Shown here: positions 1-7,917 of the stretch, in pieces
Layout: every line of letters starts with the position of its first letter
Position numbering within the stretch: position 1 is the stretch's first letter
Assembly (NCBI GenBank): GCA_002840275.1
Contig: PHAB01000026.1
Location: 1-32,377 of the forward strand
DNA: 32,377 nt
Source of the DNA: Firmicutes bacterium HGW-Firmicutes-14
GTDB lineage: Bacteria; Bacillota; Thermincolia; Thermincolales; UBA2595
Reading direction: 5' to 3'
Made by a program: the position numbers and the translations under genes
The notes under the pieces: model-generated
What the model was told of the DNA's origin: nothing
Databases searched by the model: none
The model's input: the letters and a program-made list of their open reading frames with translations, nothing else

Positions 1-335
1 TTGAGAGAGTAGTTTTGATTGTTCCAAATGGCTACGGGTTTTTTGAGAACAGGCACTTTAATTTGCTTTTGGTCTTCGGGCTTTAATTTGCCATTTGTAT
101 GAACAGCTTTTTTATACCTGGCAAAAACGCTTTTTGCATCTTGAATTGCCTGGTTTTTAACAGCGCTGGGAAGGTTTGCGTTCACATCTTTGCTTGAATA
201 TTTGAGATTCATATCCGCCTCAACGTAGTTAACAACGATTTGATTCACCAGACAAATATACTCTGCTGTTATTGTTTTAAGGTGGTCAGCCTGTTCTTTA
301 GTTGGCTGAAGTTTGATTTTTACGGTTATTTGCAA
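1..335 (-). CDS. TnpB-type IS200/IS605 transposon protein, N-terminal part (window edge)
   Basis: This is the first 111 codons of a TnpB (IS605 OrfB-like) protein, the RNA-guided nuclease carried by IS200/IS605 elements; the rest lies beyond the left edge. Translation from a TTG at 333-335 reads LQITVKIKLQPTKEQ, the usual start of the family's N-terminal helix-turn-helix region. It later contains KKPVAIWNNQNYS, a stretch also typical of TnpB. The TTG start is chosen because an AAAGGAGGTG ribosome binding site sits five bases upstream and no closer ATG fits. The RuvC-like catalytic residues are outside the window, so it cannot be judged intact. Only the family assignment is claimed. Confidence 0.82.
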   Translation of the reverse strand, partial: MQITVKIKLQPTKEQADHLKTITAEYICLVNQIVVNYVEADMNLKYSSKDVNANLPSAVKNQAIQDAKSVFARYKKAVHTNGKLKPEDQKQIKVPVLKKPVAIWNNQNYSL

Positions 336-476
336 TTTTTCACCTCCTTTGCGAAGTTTTTTGGCTTTCGATGTATTGCTTGATACTTACAAGAGTATAC
401 AACATTTTTGTTTGACCTAAATTTAATATCCATATTTGTATTTTACTACCAATCATCATTAAATAAAAGCAAGTTA

Positions 477-511
477 AACCTATTGAAAAACATTGAGTTT
501 TTCAATAGGTT
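477..511. repeat. Perfect 14-bp hairpin near the IS end
   Basis: The arms AACCTATTGAAAAA and TTTTTCAATAGGTT flank a seven-base loop. Its place between tnpB and the inferred element end fits a subterminal hairpin recognised by the Y1 transposase of IS200/IS605 elements. It lacks the long T tract of a terminator on the minus strand. Confidence 0.6.
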
Positions 512-545
512 GTGCCTTATATCCCCATAGCTGAAGCCAGGGGCT

Positions 546-800
546 TTACGGCACTTTCGCGTAAAAATCTGTTGCGGGTGAAACAACCAGTTTCCCGCTC
601 TCAATGCACTCATTTGCGTCAATATTGCATTTTTCCAGGCTATCGATAATTTCTTTTTCTGAGGTCTCTTCAAACCAATATACACATTTCTCTTTTCTCT
701 CAAGACCAACGGCAATGAAAGCACTAAAATAGTCGATTCTTTTGGGTGTTCCATAATTTATATACGTTAAGTGCTCCCCACTTTTTATGCCGCCCATCAT
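546..800 (-). pseudogene. MEDS-domain sensor gene, 3'-truncated by the IS element
   Basis: The 84 residues match the start of a MEDS (methanogen/methylotroph DcmR sensory) domain: a GEHLTYINYGTPKR-like opening, a hydrophobic strand, then ERKEKCVYWFEET and a segment ending SPATDFY. MEDS domains usually run about 150 residues or more and are followed by a kinase or other output domain. Here the frame ends in TAA at 546-548, inside sequence that looks like the IS end, so the rest of the domain and any output module are gone. The start is one of two ATGs at 795-800, directly after an in-frame TAA. No convincing ribosome binding site is present, only a GGAG about 25 bases upstream. A dead remnant is the simplest reading. 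Confidence 0.6.
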
Positions 801-927
801 TTATAACAAATTCAATTCGACTCACTCCAATGTTTTTTTTCAGGAAACGATAATTCTATTATCATAACACTTTCTCCTTCCGATATTTTGGGAAAGAATG
901 TCTTTTCATGTCGATTACCATGTTTTA

Positions 928-2082
928 TTAAAATTTCTTTTGCATTGATAAAGCCACTGTCCCCGCTAAAGCAGGAAACACAAAAAGCAGTTTTACTGCC
1001 GCTGTAAGCCCATAAACATCTGCAAACAGTCCCACCAGGGAGACAACCAGTCCTCCCACACCGATGGCAAGTCCCATACTGATTCCTCCGGCCAATGCCT
1101 TATTATCAGGAATAAGTTCCTGGGCCATAACCACAGTAACGGAAAAGGAACCCCACAATAAACCGCCCGCACAGGCAAGCAATATATAGCTGATTATTCC
1201 TTCCGTATAAAAGAACCCGAAATAAGTAAAAGATGATAGGAACAATGATATTACTGTGACAGGCTTTTTCCCTGCCCAGTCCGAAATCCAGCCTCCAAGC
1301 AGGCTGCCCAGCACACCGGCGAACAACATGTAAAACACTAAATAACTTGCAGTTATAACCGAAAGCCCAGCCGCCTTAAAATAATTCGGCAGCAAAACTA
1401 TCAACCCAAAATAAGCCGCGGTACGTATTACAATTACAGCGACCAATTTTATCATTTCTTTCCCTGAACCAATTAGTGTTTTTAAAAGAGATTTTTTTAT
1501 GACAGGTGTTTCCTGTTTAACGATTTCTGCCTTTCCGACAGTTTTTAACAAAACCAATGAAACCAAAATCCCCGGAATAAGCAGGTAGAGAGTACCCGCC
1601 GAACCTGTGATGTTCAGCATGGGGACAAAAATAACGGGACTCAGGGCAAATCCCAGATTCCCGGTAGCCATAAAAATGCTCATCATCAGCCCTTTGCGCT
1701 CCCCGCTTGCTTCACTGGTGAGAAAAGATGCCTGGGGATGAAAAACAGCAATTCCCATCCCTGATAACGCTGCTAAAAGTACCAGAGCCAGGTAGTTATC
1801 TGTTAGACCTATCAGGCTTAGAAAAACGGTCATCCAGAAAGTCCCCAGACTAACAAACCAGTTTTTACCTTGTTTATCAATAATATAGCCCAGTAATGGC
1901 TGCATAATCGATGATGAAAAGGTGAATACCGAAACAAGAAAGCCTGCCTTGGCAAAACTGATTCCTGTATTAGAAATTAAAAACGGCAGATACTGGGGAA
2001 GAAAATTCGAATAAGCATCATTTACCAGATGGGCTCCCGCAATAATTAAAACTATACCGTACTGCACTTTGTTTTTAGTCAT
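928..2082 (-). CDS. MFS transporter, fosmidomycin-resistance (Fsr)-like
   Basis: This 384-residue polytopic membrane protein belongs to the major facilitator superfamily. About twelve hydrophobic segments can be counted. The opening after the first helix (HLVNDAYSNFLPQYLPFLI) and the first cytoplasmic loop (GYIIDKQGKNW) resemble Fsr-type drug/proton antiporters. A second such loop (GGWISDWAGKKP) starts the C-terminal half. It is the last gene of the 14-gene operon, so its likely job is uptake of the pathway substrate or export of a product rather than drug resistance; that role is inferred. The ATG at 2080-2082 is preferred to an upstream GTG because GGGAGTG lies six bases before it. That ribosome binding site overlaps the stop of the preceding gene. 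No clear terminator follows. Confidence 0.85.
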   Translation of the reverse strand: MTKNKVQYGIVLIIAGAHLVNDAYSNFLPQYLPFLISNTGISFAKAGFLVSVFTFSSSIMQPLLGYIIDKQGKNWFVSLGTFWMTVFLSLIGLTDNYLALVLLAALSGMGIAVFHPQASFLTSEASGERKGLMMSIFMATGNLGFALSPVIFVPMLNITGSAGTLYLLIPGILVSLVLLKTVGKAEIVKQETPVIKKSLLKTLIGSGKEMIKLVAVIVIRTAAYFGLIVLLPNYFKAAGLSVITASYLVFYMLFAGVLGSLLGGWISDWAGKKPVTVISLFLSSFTYFGFFYTEGIISYILLACAGGLLWGSFSVTVVMAQELIPDNKALAGGISMGLAIGVGGLVVSLVGLFADVYGLTAAVKLLFVFPALAGTVALSMQKKF

Positions 2083-2087
2083 TCTTT

Positions 2088-2411
2088 TCACTCCGGGAGT
2101 TTAAATTTAATTCCCAGCAAGGGAGCATGCTGCTGGGCTCCGTAAACATCACTGTCTCCTATATCTCCACTTATCATTGGCCTTCTAACAGTAATTTTTA
2201 TAGCGGCAGCCGGTTCAAATTCGATTATATCCAGTATATGGTGGTCCGGAATTCTATATAGCTCACTGATTAACCGGCGGGATATTACCTGGGCCCTCCT
2301 TACTTTGTCGTACCATTCCCGGTCATTGAATATGATATCTAAGGTCAATTCATATGGCCCGGCATTTTTGCTTCGTATGACACTCGCAATATCCGTCAGT
2401 TTTACTTCCAT
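2088..2411 (-). CDS. DUF4387-family protein
   Basis: This 107-residue soluble protein is recognised as DUF4387 from its opening KLTDIASVIRSKNAGPYELT, the central FNDREWYDKVRRA stretch and a C-terminal segment with VYGAQQHAPLL. Its biochemical function is unknown. Genes of this family usually sit beside, or are fused to, AtuA-like DUF1446 genes. Here the start overlaps the end of such a gene by ten bases, suggesting translational coupling and probably a complex. The ATG at 2409-2411 has a good AAAGGAGGGG site six bases upstream. A longer reading frame would begin 48 bases earlier inside the neighbour and is not supported. Confidence 0.8.
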   Translation of the reverse strand: MEVKLTDIASVIRSKNAGPYELTLDIIFNDREWYDKVRRAQVISRRLISELYRIPDHHILDIIEFEPAAAIKITVRRPMISGDIGDSDVYGAQQHAPLLGIKFKLPE

Positions 2412-3781
2412 CCCTGCCCCTCCTTTATATCCGTTAATTCTATCGGGAAAAGAGAGCATGGGTCTTCAACTGTGATAAGATGATTTAAACTAAATCTATA
2501 TACTTCACCGGCTTTAAAATCTGAAGGTGAATAGGGAAATGCAAGGTTACCGGCGGTCGAGATCCGGCCCCGGTAACCGTAATGCAGCATAGTTGACCTG
2601 GCAAAACTGCAGACAGTGTTGGCCAGTTCCTGGGAATCAGCAACAGCCTCGATAATTATGCCAAGTTCATGGGAAGTGATATTTTTCTGAGGTTCCAACT
2701 CTTCCATCACCCCGTTTTTCCCATAGATGTGAAAGAGCAGCCTGTATCTTTCTGCCGGAATGCCCGCAAAATTGTCTTTGACCCGCGCCCTGACACCTTC
2801 AATTATGTTTTCAACCTGATTAATGAAGACAGGGTCCCTGGCTCCCGCAATTGAAACTGTTCTGTATCCGGCTTTTTGGGCTCCCTCCAGTTTTATGGTG
2901 TAGACAGGCGCCGGGATCATCCGGCTCCCTGACACCCTGACCATGGTTGGATTGTACTGGCTGAAAACCGTGTTCCGGAGATCTATGAGTGTTCCCGGTC
3001 CCGGAAGCAGGTACGGATTGCTTTTTTCATACAAGGTATGGGCAGCCACAGAAGTGACTGTACAGCTTCTAACAGTATTCAGCGGTTCCAATAGAAAACA
3101 GTCTTCATGCAAATATCCTATCATACAGTCACTGCCGCTCCCCGGGGTTGCGGCAATAGCTGCACATTCAAGGATTTTCCCCATATGTAAAGCCAGTCCC
3201 GCATCAAAACCCATCATTATCGGCACCGCCGCAAAAACCGCCGGGTCATATGCCCTTCCGGCCAGTACTACATCGGCACCCATTTCCAGGGCTTTAATAA
3301 AAGGCTCTGTACCCATCTGGCCTACTATATGAGTACTGCCGGTAACATCTTCACGGCACAGTGGCAGCCCACAGGGAAGTTCTCTGGTCCTGTCTGAATT
3401 AAGGGCGTCAAGCACAATTTGTTTATGAATTTCAGCGTGGATTACGGCCAGTTTGAAGCTCAGGTTTTCCTTTTCGGCGATTTCCCTGATTATATCCAGA
3501 TTCCACATTAAATGGGGTTCCGCCCCTGAGCCGCCGGCTGATCCAATCAGAACAGGGATATTCAATTCCCTGCCGGCTCTTATGATCAAACGCAGATCCC
3601 TTAGAACAGCCTCCCGGTCAGTAAAAGAAACCCCGGCACCCAGGTAATAAGGCCCCGGGTCAGTAGAACCGGCGTCAACAGCGATCACATCAGGCCGGCG
3701 TTTCAACCCCTCCCGAAAAGACTCTTCCGGAAAACCATAGCCCAGTATGGCTGTGGGTGACAATATTCTTATTTCTCTCAT
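2402..3781 (-). CDS. AtuA-like protein (acyclic terpene utilization family, DUF1446)
   Basis: This 459-residue protein is of the AtuA/DUF1446 family. Visible family features are the N-terminal ILSPTAILGYGF strand, VDAGSTDPGPYYLG near residues 40-55, a glycine-rich IGSAGGSGAEPH near 85-95, and GADVVLAGRAYDPA near 190-205. AtuA is required for acyclic terpene (citronellol/geraniol) catabolism in Pseudomonas, but its exact reaction is not established, and family members occur in many unrelated catabolic clusters. In this window there are no terpene-pathway partners such as geranyl-CoA carboxylase, so terpene use should not be assumed. The ATG at 3779-3781 follows GGAAAGGA at suitable spacing; a TTG six codons upstream lies inside that site. 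It pairs with the overlapping DUF4387 gene. Confidence 0.83.
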   Translation of the reverse strand: MREIRILSPTAILGYGFPEESFREGLKRRPDVIAVDAGSTDPGPYYLGAGVSFTDREAVLRDLRLIIRAGRELNIPVLIGSAGGSGAEPHLMWNLDIIREIAEKENLSFKLAVIHAEIHKQIVLDALNSDRTRELPCGLPLCREDVTGSTHIVGQMGTEPFIKALEMGADVVLAGRAYDPAVFAAVPIMMGFDAGLALHMGKILECAAIAATPGSGSDCMIGYLHEDCFLLEPLNTVRSCTVTSVAAHTLYEKSNPYLLPGPGTLIDLRNTVFSQYNPTMVRVSGSRMIPAPVYTIKLEGAQKAGYRTVSIAGARDPVFINQVENIIEGVRARVKDNFAGIPAERYRLLFHIYGKNGVMEELEPQKNITSHELGIIIEAVADSQELANTVCSFARSTMLHYGYRGRISTAGNLAFPYSPSDFKAGEVYRFSLNHLITVEDPCSLFPIELTDIKEGQGWK

Positions 3782-3807
3782 AAGGCCATTCCTTTCCAAA
3801 AGGCAAT

Positions 3808-3827
3808 GAGGGCGGGAACCCGCCCTC
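3808..3827. other. Intercistronic hairpin
   Basis: An 8-bp GC-only stem (3808-3815 with 3820-3827) with a four-base loop lies between the stop of the phosphohistidine-domain gene and the AtuA-like gene. It has no T tract, so it is more likely an mRNA processing or stability element, or partial attenuator, than a full terminator. It is the only strong hairpin seen inside the operon. Confidence 0.5.
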
Positions 3828-3831
3828 CTCC

Positions 3832-5520
3832 TTAATCCAGTATCTCAACAATCCCCTTGCTTCCGTTCACCCGGATATGCTGCCCATTCTTAATGACCTG
3901 TGTTGAAATGCCTGTACCGATTACTGCAGGTATACCAAATTCCCTTGATACAATTGCCGGGTGAGACAGCATTCCACCGGCGTCTGTCACCAGACCGCGG
4001 ATCTTGGGGAAAACGGTAATCCACGCCGGACTGGTCATCCGGCACACCAGGATATCACCGGGCTTTATCTTGTCAAATTCATTGGGGGATTTGACAAGAA
4101 CCGCTGTCCCTTCCACTGATCCCGGAGAACCGGGAATTCCCCTGAATTCTTTTTGTTCCAGTTTGAATTGGTCTCTCTCAGCCTTTTCCGGGAATCCCCA
4201 AAGCCCCTTATATGGTTCTTCGTAATTCGACCATTGGGTAACAGTGCCAATCCAGTCGGGAGGTGATATTTTATCGGCGTCCTCATTCTCTTTCCTTCTT
4301 CTGGCCACTGTCTGTTTGGCGTCTAACAGGTCAGGTGAAGCAAACAGGGTTCTTAATTCATTGTACTGCAAGTAAATGATATCATCCGGCCGGTCTAACA
4401 ATCCCATTTTTACCAGGAGTTCGCCGATTTTCATTAACAGTATCCTGCCCCTGGCATGACAGCCCTGGTCAATCCAGAAATGGTGGTTAGGAGTCAGGGG
4501 CTGCATGGGCATAGCCAGGTCAAGAGCCTGTTGCAGCGCCTTTTTCTTTTCGTCGTCCTGCAACCGGTCGAACATGGCCTTAATCGAATCTTCCATGCCC
4601 TTTTTGGTTTTTTGAACTTCTTTTTCCACATCATATTCTGTTTCCAGGTAGGTCTTGATTAATTCTATTACCGGTATAGGGTTTTCCAGCCAGGTTTCAA
4701 ACAGGTATTCATGAGGATATATGGTTTTGTATCCAAATTCTTTTACGTATTCATCAAGTTTTTGCATGAATTCTGCTGCCTCGGCCGATTTTTTCAGCCT
4801 CTCGTAAATGTAAACAACCTCTTCCTCTTCTTCAAAAATCCTGCTTACCTGAGGGCTGCCCTTGACATAATCCCGCAAATCAGTTATACCCCTGATAGAA
4901 TCCCAGTTTTTATCATCAACTGAAACCAAAATCCGGCCGATCTCTTCTTCGTCAATTTGCCCAAATGCCTGGTGGTAAGCTACCCTAAACTCAATAGTGG
5001 ACTGAAACTGGGCCAGGTTTAAAATCCAGTGAAGTTTAAAATGCCTGATGTAAATATCGATATAGTCTTCCAAAAGAATCATCAGTTCTTCAAATGTGGC
5101 GTTTGCATAATCAAAATTGTCCATATACTCATAGTTTTTCTTTATTTCCGGCAAGAGCCGGTCATTCCACCACTTAAGGAAGTTCCGCGCATATACAGGC
5201 ATTATCCGTCCGTAGTACTGCCCTGTTGCCGGTAATTCTTCCGGCTCCCGCGGTTTGATGGCTGTGTAAATATACCGGTTTGTTACTTTCCCCAGCCACT
5301 CTTTGCCAAAGGGCGCCCAAAACCGGCGGTACATGTATTCACAGGTTTCCCCCCACCACGGGGTTAGGGTTTCAAACATTGGTGAAACGGGGTTGGGGCA
5401 GTGTAAATCATCATAAAACCAGTGAAACTTCTTTTCATCCTCATTTGCCCATTCCACGGGAAAGCGGTCATCACCAAAATACGTTTTTAACACTTTTGAA
5501 CCAAAAACCGTTTCGCTCAT
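3832..5520 (-). CDS. PEP-synthase-like phosphotransferase, substrate-binding and phosphohistidine half
   Basis: This 562-residue protein corresponds to the C-terminal part of small-molecule dikinases of the PEP synthase / rifampin phosphotransferase / phenylphosphate synthase group. Residues 1 to about 450 form a large mainly helical region. The last 90 residues are the swivelling phosphohistidine domain with the signature GGMLSHPAIVSRE, in which His520 is the expected phosphorylated residue. It has no ATP-grasp domain; that half is encoded separately at 7918-8880 in the same operon, as in phenylphosphate synthase. It also lacks the C-terminal PEP/pyruvate-binding TIM barrel of PEP synthase. 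The partner substrate is therefore probably another small molecule, bound by the helical region. A GGGGAGGT ribosome binding site precedes the ATG. The substrate is unknown. Confidence 0.85.
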   Translation of the reverse strand: MSETVFGSKVLKTYFGDDRFPVEWANEDEKKFHWFYDDLHCPNPVSPMFETLTPWWGETCEYMYRRFWAPFGKEWLGKVTNRYIYTAIKPREPEELPATGQYYGRIMPVYARNFLKWWNDRLLPEIKKNYEYMDNFDYANATFEELMILLEDYIDIYIRHFKLHWILNLAQFQSTIEFRVAYHQAFGQIDEEEIGRILVSVDDKNWDSIRGITDLRDYVKGSPQVSRIFEEEEEVVYIYERLKKSAEAAEFMQKLDEYVKEFGYKTIYPHEYLFETWLENPIPVIELIKTYLETEYDVEKEVQKTKKGMEDSIKAMFDRLQDDEKKKALQQALDLAMPMQPLTPNHHFWIDQGCHARGRILLMKIGELLVKMGLLDRPDDIIYLQYNELRTLFASPDLLDAKQTVARRRKENEDADKISPPDWIGTVTQWSNYEEPYKGLWGFPEKAERDQFKLEQKEFRGIPGSPGSVEGTAVLVKSPNEFDKIKPGDILVCRMTSPAWITVFPKIRGLVTDAGGMLSHPAIVSREFGIPAVIGTGISTQVIKNGQHIRVNGSKGIVEILD

Positions 5521-5576
5521 TTACATACCTCCCCTTATTTTGGTTCCCCGAATAACTGTTACCACATCCTTTCTTT

Positions 5577-5969
5577 TTATTCATTCCTGTCCTTAATATA
5601 AAGTGCCTGTGCACTGCAGTACTTTACACATTCACCACACAGGTTACAGATAGCCGGAGTATCCAGATCCCTGTGGACAAACACAACCCCCTCAGGACAC
5701 GATTGCACACAAAGCTTACAACAATTACAAAGATCCGCATCTATTTCATAAGCCCCGTTTGATGACTTGGTAATAGCCCCTGTGGGACATGCCTCCGCAC
5801 ATTTTCCACACCTCGTGCAGATTTTTACCAGATACATCCCTGAATCTTCCGATTCTCTAACACGCAGTGACGCTTTTCTGGGATTGATTTGACCAAATCT
5901 TTTTAGGGAACAGGCGCTTTCACAAGCCCTGCACCCCGAACACATGGCAGTATTTACCCGGAGATTCAA
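5577..5969 (-). CDS. Polyferredoxin with four [4Fe-4S] motifs
   Basis: This 130-residue iron-sulfur protein has four cysteine clusters. They begin CSGCRACESAC (about residues 11-21), CTRCGKCAEACP (51-62), CNCCKLCVQSCP (81-92) and CNLCGECVKYC (108-118). Each has the CxxCxxCxxxC pattern, so up to four cubane clusters are predicted, as in HycB/CooF-type electron-transfer subunits. It lies directly after the second AOR gene with a 38-base gap, making it the likely electron acceptor or donor of one or both oxidoreductases. The start is a TTG at 5967-5969 behind a perfect AAAGGAGGAGG site. No transmembrane or Tat signal is seen, so it should be cytoplasmic. Confidence 0.88.
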   Translation of the reverse strand: MNLRVNTAMCSGCRACESACSLKRFGQINPRKASLRVRESEDSGMYLVKICTRCGKCAEACPTGAITKSSNGAYEIDADLCNCCKLCVQSCPEGVVFVHRDLDTPAICNLCGECVKYCSAQALYIKDRNE

Positions 5970-6007
5970 CGATACCTCCTCCTTTCACCAATCAGTGTGT
6001 GGGACAG

Positions 6008-7894
6008 TTATTTGATGATTATATCGTGCTTTTCCAAATCCTCTGCTATATCATGCAATCCTGCCTGTTCCATAGTTTCCCGTTTGGGCACCCCAGTCTC
6101 CTGATCCCAGCCGCAGGCCGCATAATACCCGGCTTTCATTGTGTCGAAAACGTCATATTTCTGTCCTTTAGCTCTTCCCGACGGCAGTTCATCTTTTAGA
6201 AAACGCTCTGGCAGATAATCCTGTTCAGCGGTTAAACCAAGGCGGTTGTTAAAAGCCCGTTCGGTTAAAGCCACCCGTTTGGCAATATCCATGATCATAC
6301 CACTGTCCATTTTCACCCCCGCAGCTGATTCAATAAGAAGAGGTACAAGCTGCAGAGCCTTTTTCATGGTCACATCGGCTGATTGGGAATAGAAAGTATA
6401 AGGGAATTTACATACTCCGGCTATATCAGGAATGCAAACTATATCCTGCCAGAATTTTAATTTTTGTGTAGCCTGGGCCGGTTCGCTGACCTCCAGTTCA
6501 TAGGCACCGTGAGCGGAAATGCGTAAATGGTCGGCTCCCCTGCTGGCCACTGCGTAACGGAAGTTATAAACCTTCAGGGCGCGGGGGTCAAAGGTCGGAG
6601 GGTCCATACCCTTGATCTGGATAGCATAGTTTCCGGATTCCGGCCCAATCTCTTTTACCGCTTCCCCGAAACCCAGGGCCAGGGTATTGCCGAAACCCTG
6701 CCGGTAGGCAATCATTTCAATAAGTTGTAAAATCGCGTGGTAGTTTCCCCAGCTTAAATCCAGGCCTCCCGTGTCCCTGATTGTTAACAGGCCCTTCTCA
6801 AAACACTCCATGGCAAAGGCAATAACTCCGCCTGTGGTGCCCACGTCAAGCCCATAGTTATTGCACAGTTCATTGGCCTTAAGAATGGAGGCCAGGTTGT
6901 CATTTCCGCACTTACTCCCCATGGCAACCAGGGTATAATACTCCGGACCGCCGACGCGCGTACCTTTAAATTCTCCCTTATCAACTACACAATACCGGTC
7001 ACAGCGGCAGGGGCAGCAAAAGCAGCCCACAGTATTTAAAAGATAATTGTCTCTTAAAGCATCACTGTTGATTTTGCTGACCTGGTCAAAATAACCGGTC
7101 TGCCAGTTCCTGGTTGACATCCCCCCCAGGGAATTATGAAGGTCCACCAATGACGTAGTCCCGTATTGAGGTAAAACCCGGGCCGTCTGTTCATCAGAGG
7201 TCAACAGCTCCCAGATCTGTTCAACCGCCTCCTTAAACCCACTCAGGTCAGCCACTTCTATGCCCCGGGTTCCGCGAACGGCGATGGCTTTGAGATTCTT
7301 TGAACCCATAACCGTGCCCATCCCGGTTCTGGCCGCCAGGTGGTCATAATCAGCCACGATTCCGGCAAACCGGACCAGGTTTTCTCCCGCAGGGCCGATA
7401 GAGGCTACCCGTATACTGTCATCACCCACGTCCTGCCGGATCAGTTTTTCAGTTTCCCCGGTGGTCTTACCCCATAAATGGGATGCATCCCTTATTTCCA
7501 CCCTGTCATCATCTATCCATAAATACACACTTCTGGGGGCCCGGCCCCGGATAATCAGTAAATCATATCCCGCATGCTTCAATTCCGGTCCCCAGTGCCC
7601 GCCGCAATTAGCATCACCCAGAATACCTGTTAACGGTGACTTGGCCCCCACAACAAACCTGCTGGAAGCCGGAGCCATGGTTCCCGTTAAAGGTCCGGTG
7701 GCTATAATGAGGACGTTTTCAGGGCTGAGCGGGTCTGCCTTTGGAGGTATCAGGTCATATTGCAGGCGGGAAGTAAAACCACGCCCTCCCATATATCCGT
7801 TGATCAGTTCCGGGGAAAGTTTTTTACGATTAACTGCTCGTTCAGTCAGGTCGATTTCCAATACCTGCCCCGCATATCCTCCCTTAACAGACAT
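6008..7894 (-). CDS. Aldehyde:ferredoxin oxidoreductase-family protein (AOR-2)
   Basis: This 628-residue, full-length member of the tungsten-pterin AOR family would interconvert an aldehyde and its carboxylic acid using ferredoxin, or act on a related low-potential substrate. The N-terminal GGYAGQVLEIDLTER, the GYMGGRGF loop and the ATGPLTGTMAPASSRF stretch are standard for the AOR pterin-binding domain. Cysteines for the single [4Fe-4S] cluster are visible as CFCCPCRC (CxxCxxxC) near residue 295 plus a later Cys in IAGVCKFPY. It lies between the ATP-grasp gene (24 bases upstream) and the polyferredoxin gene. A AAGGGGAT site precedes the ATG. It is clearly homologous to AOR-1 but well diverged. 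The substrate cannot be read from sequence. Confidence 0.9.
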   Translation of the reverse strand: MSVKGGYAGQVLEIDLTERAVNRKKLSPELINGYMGGRGFTSRLQYDLIPPKADPLSPENVLIIATGPLTGTMAPASSRFVVGAKSPLTGILGDANCGGHWGPELKHAGYDLLIIRGRAPRSVYLWIDDDRVEIRDASHLWGKTTGETEKLIRQDVGDDSIRVASIGPAGENLVRFAGIVADYDHLAARTGMGTVMGSKNLKAIAVRGTRGIEVADLSGFKEAVEQIWELLTSDEQTARVLPQYGTTSLVDLHNSLGGMSTRNWQTGYFDQVSKINSDALRDNYLLNTVGCFCCPCRCDRYCVVDKGEFKGTRVGGPEYYTLVAMGSKCGNDNLASILKANELCNNYGLDVGTTGGVIAFAMECFEKGLLTIRDTGGLDLSWGNYHAILQLIEMIAYRQGFGNTLALGFGEAVKEIGPESGNYAIQIKGMDPPTFDPRALKVYNFRYAVASRGADHLRISAHGAYELEVSEPAQATQKLKFWQDIVCIPDIAGVCKFPYTFYSQSADVTMKKALQLVPLLIESAAGVKMDSGMIMDIAKRVALTERAFNNRLGLTAEQDYLPERFLKDELPSGRAKGQKYDVFDTMKAGYYAACGWDQETGVPKRETMEQAGLHDIAEDLEKHDIIIK

Positions 7895-7917
7895 TCAGAT
7901 CATCCCCTTATGTTTGA

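Larger units (their letters stand above)
1..549 (-). mobile_element. End of an IS200/IS605-family element
   Basis: The tnpB fragment plus about 210 bases upstream of its start form one end of an IS200/IS605 element. This stretch holds a 14-bp perfect hairpin (477-490 with 498-511). Next comes a short segment with small foldback structures: CCCC at 523-526 facing GGGG at 540-543, and AAGCC facing GGCTT. Subterminal hairpins rather than inverted terminal repeats are characteristic of this family. The outer boundary near 549 is inferred from where the neighbouring MEDS-domain frame is interrupted. No tnpA is visible. Whether this is formally the left or right end cannot be settled without the other end. 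Confidence 0.65.

Noticed and set aside
446-754. Minus-strand frame of 102 codons
   Set aside because: It overlaps the MEDS remnant in another frame and crosses the transposon end, with no recognisable similarity.
2402-3781. Terpene degradation as the cluster's role, based on the AtuA name
   Set aside because: No geranyl-CoA carboxylase, citronellyl-CoA dehydrogenase or other terpene-pathway gene is present, and the family occurs widely outside terpene use.
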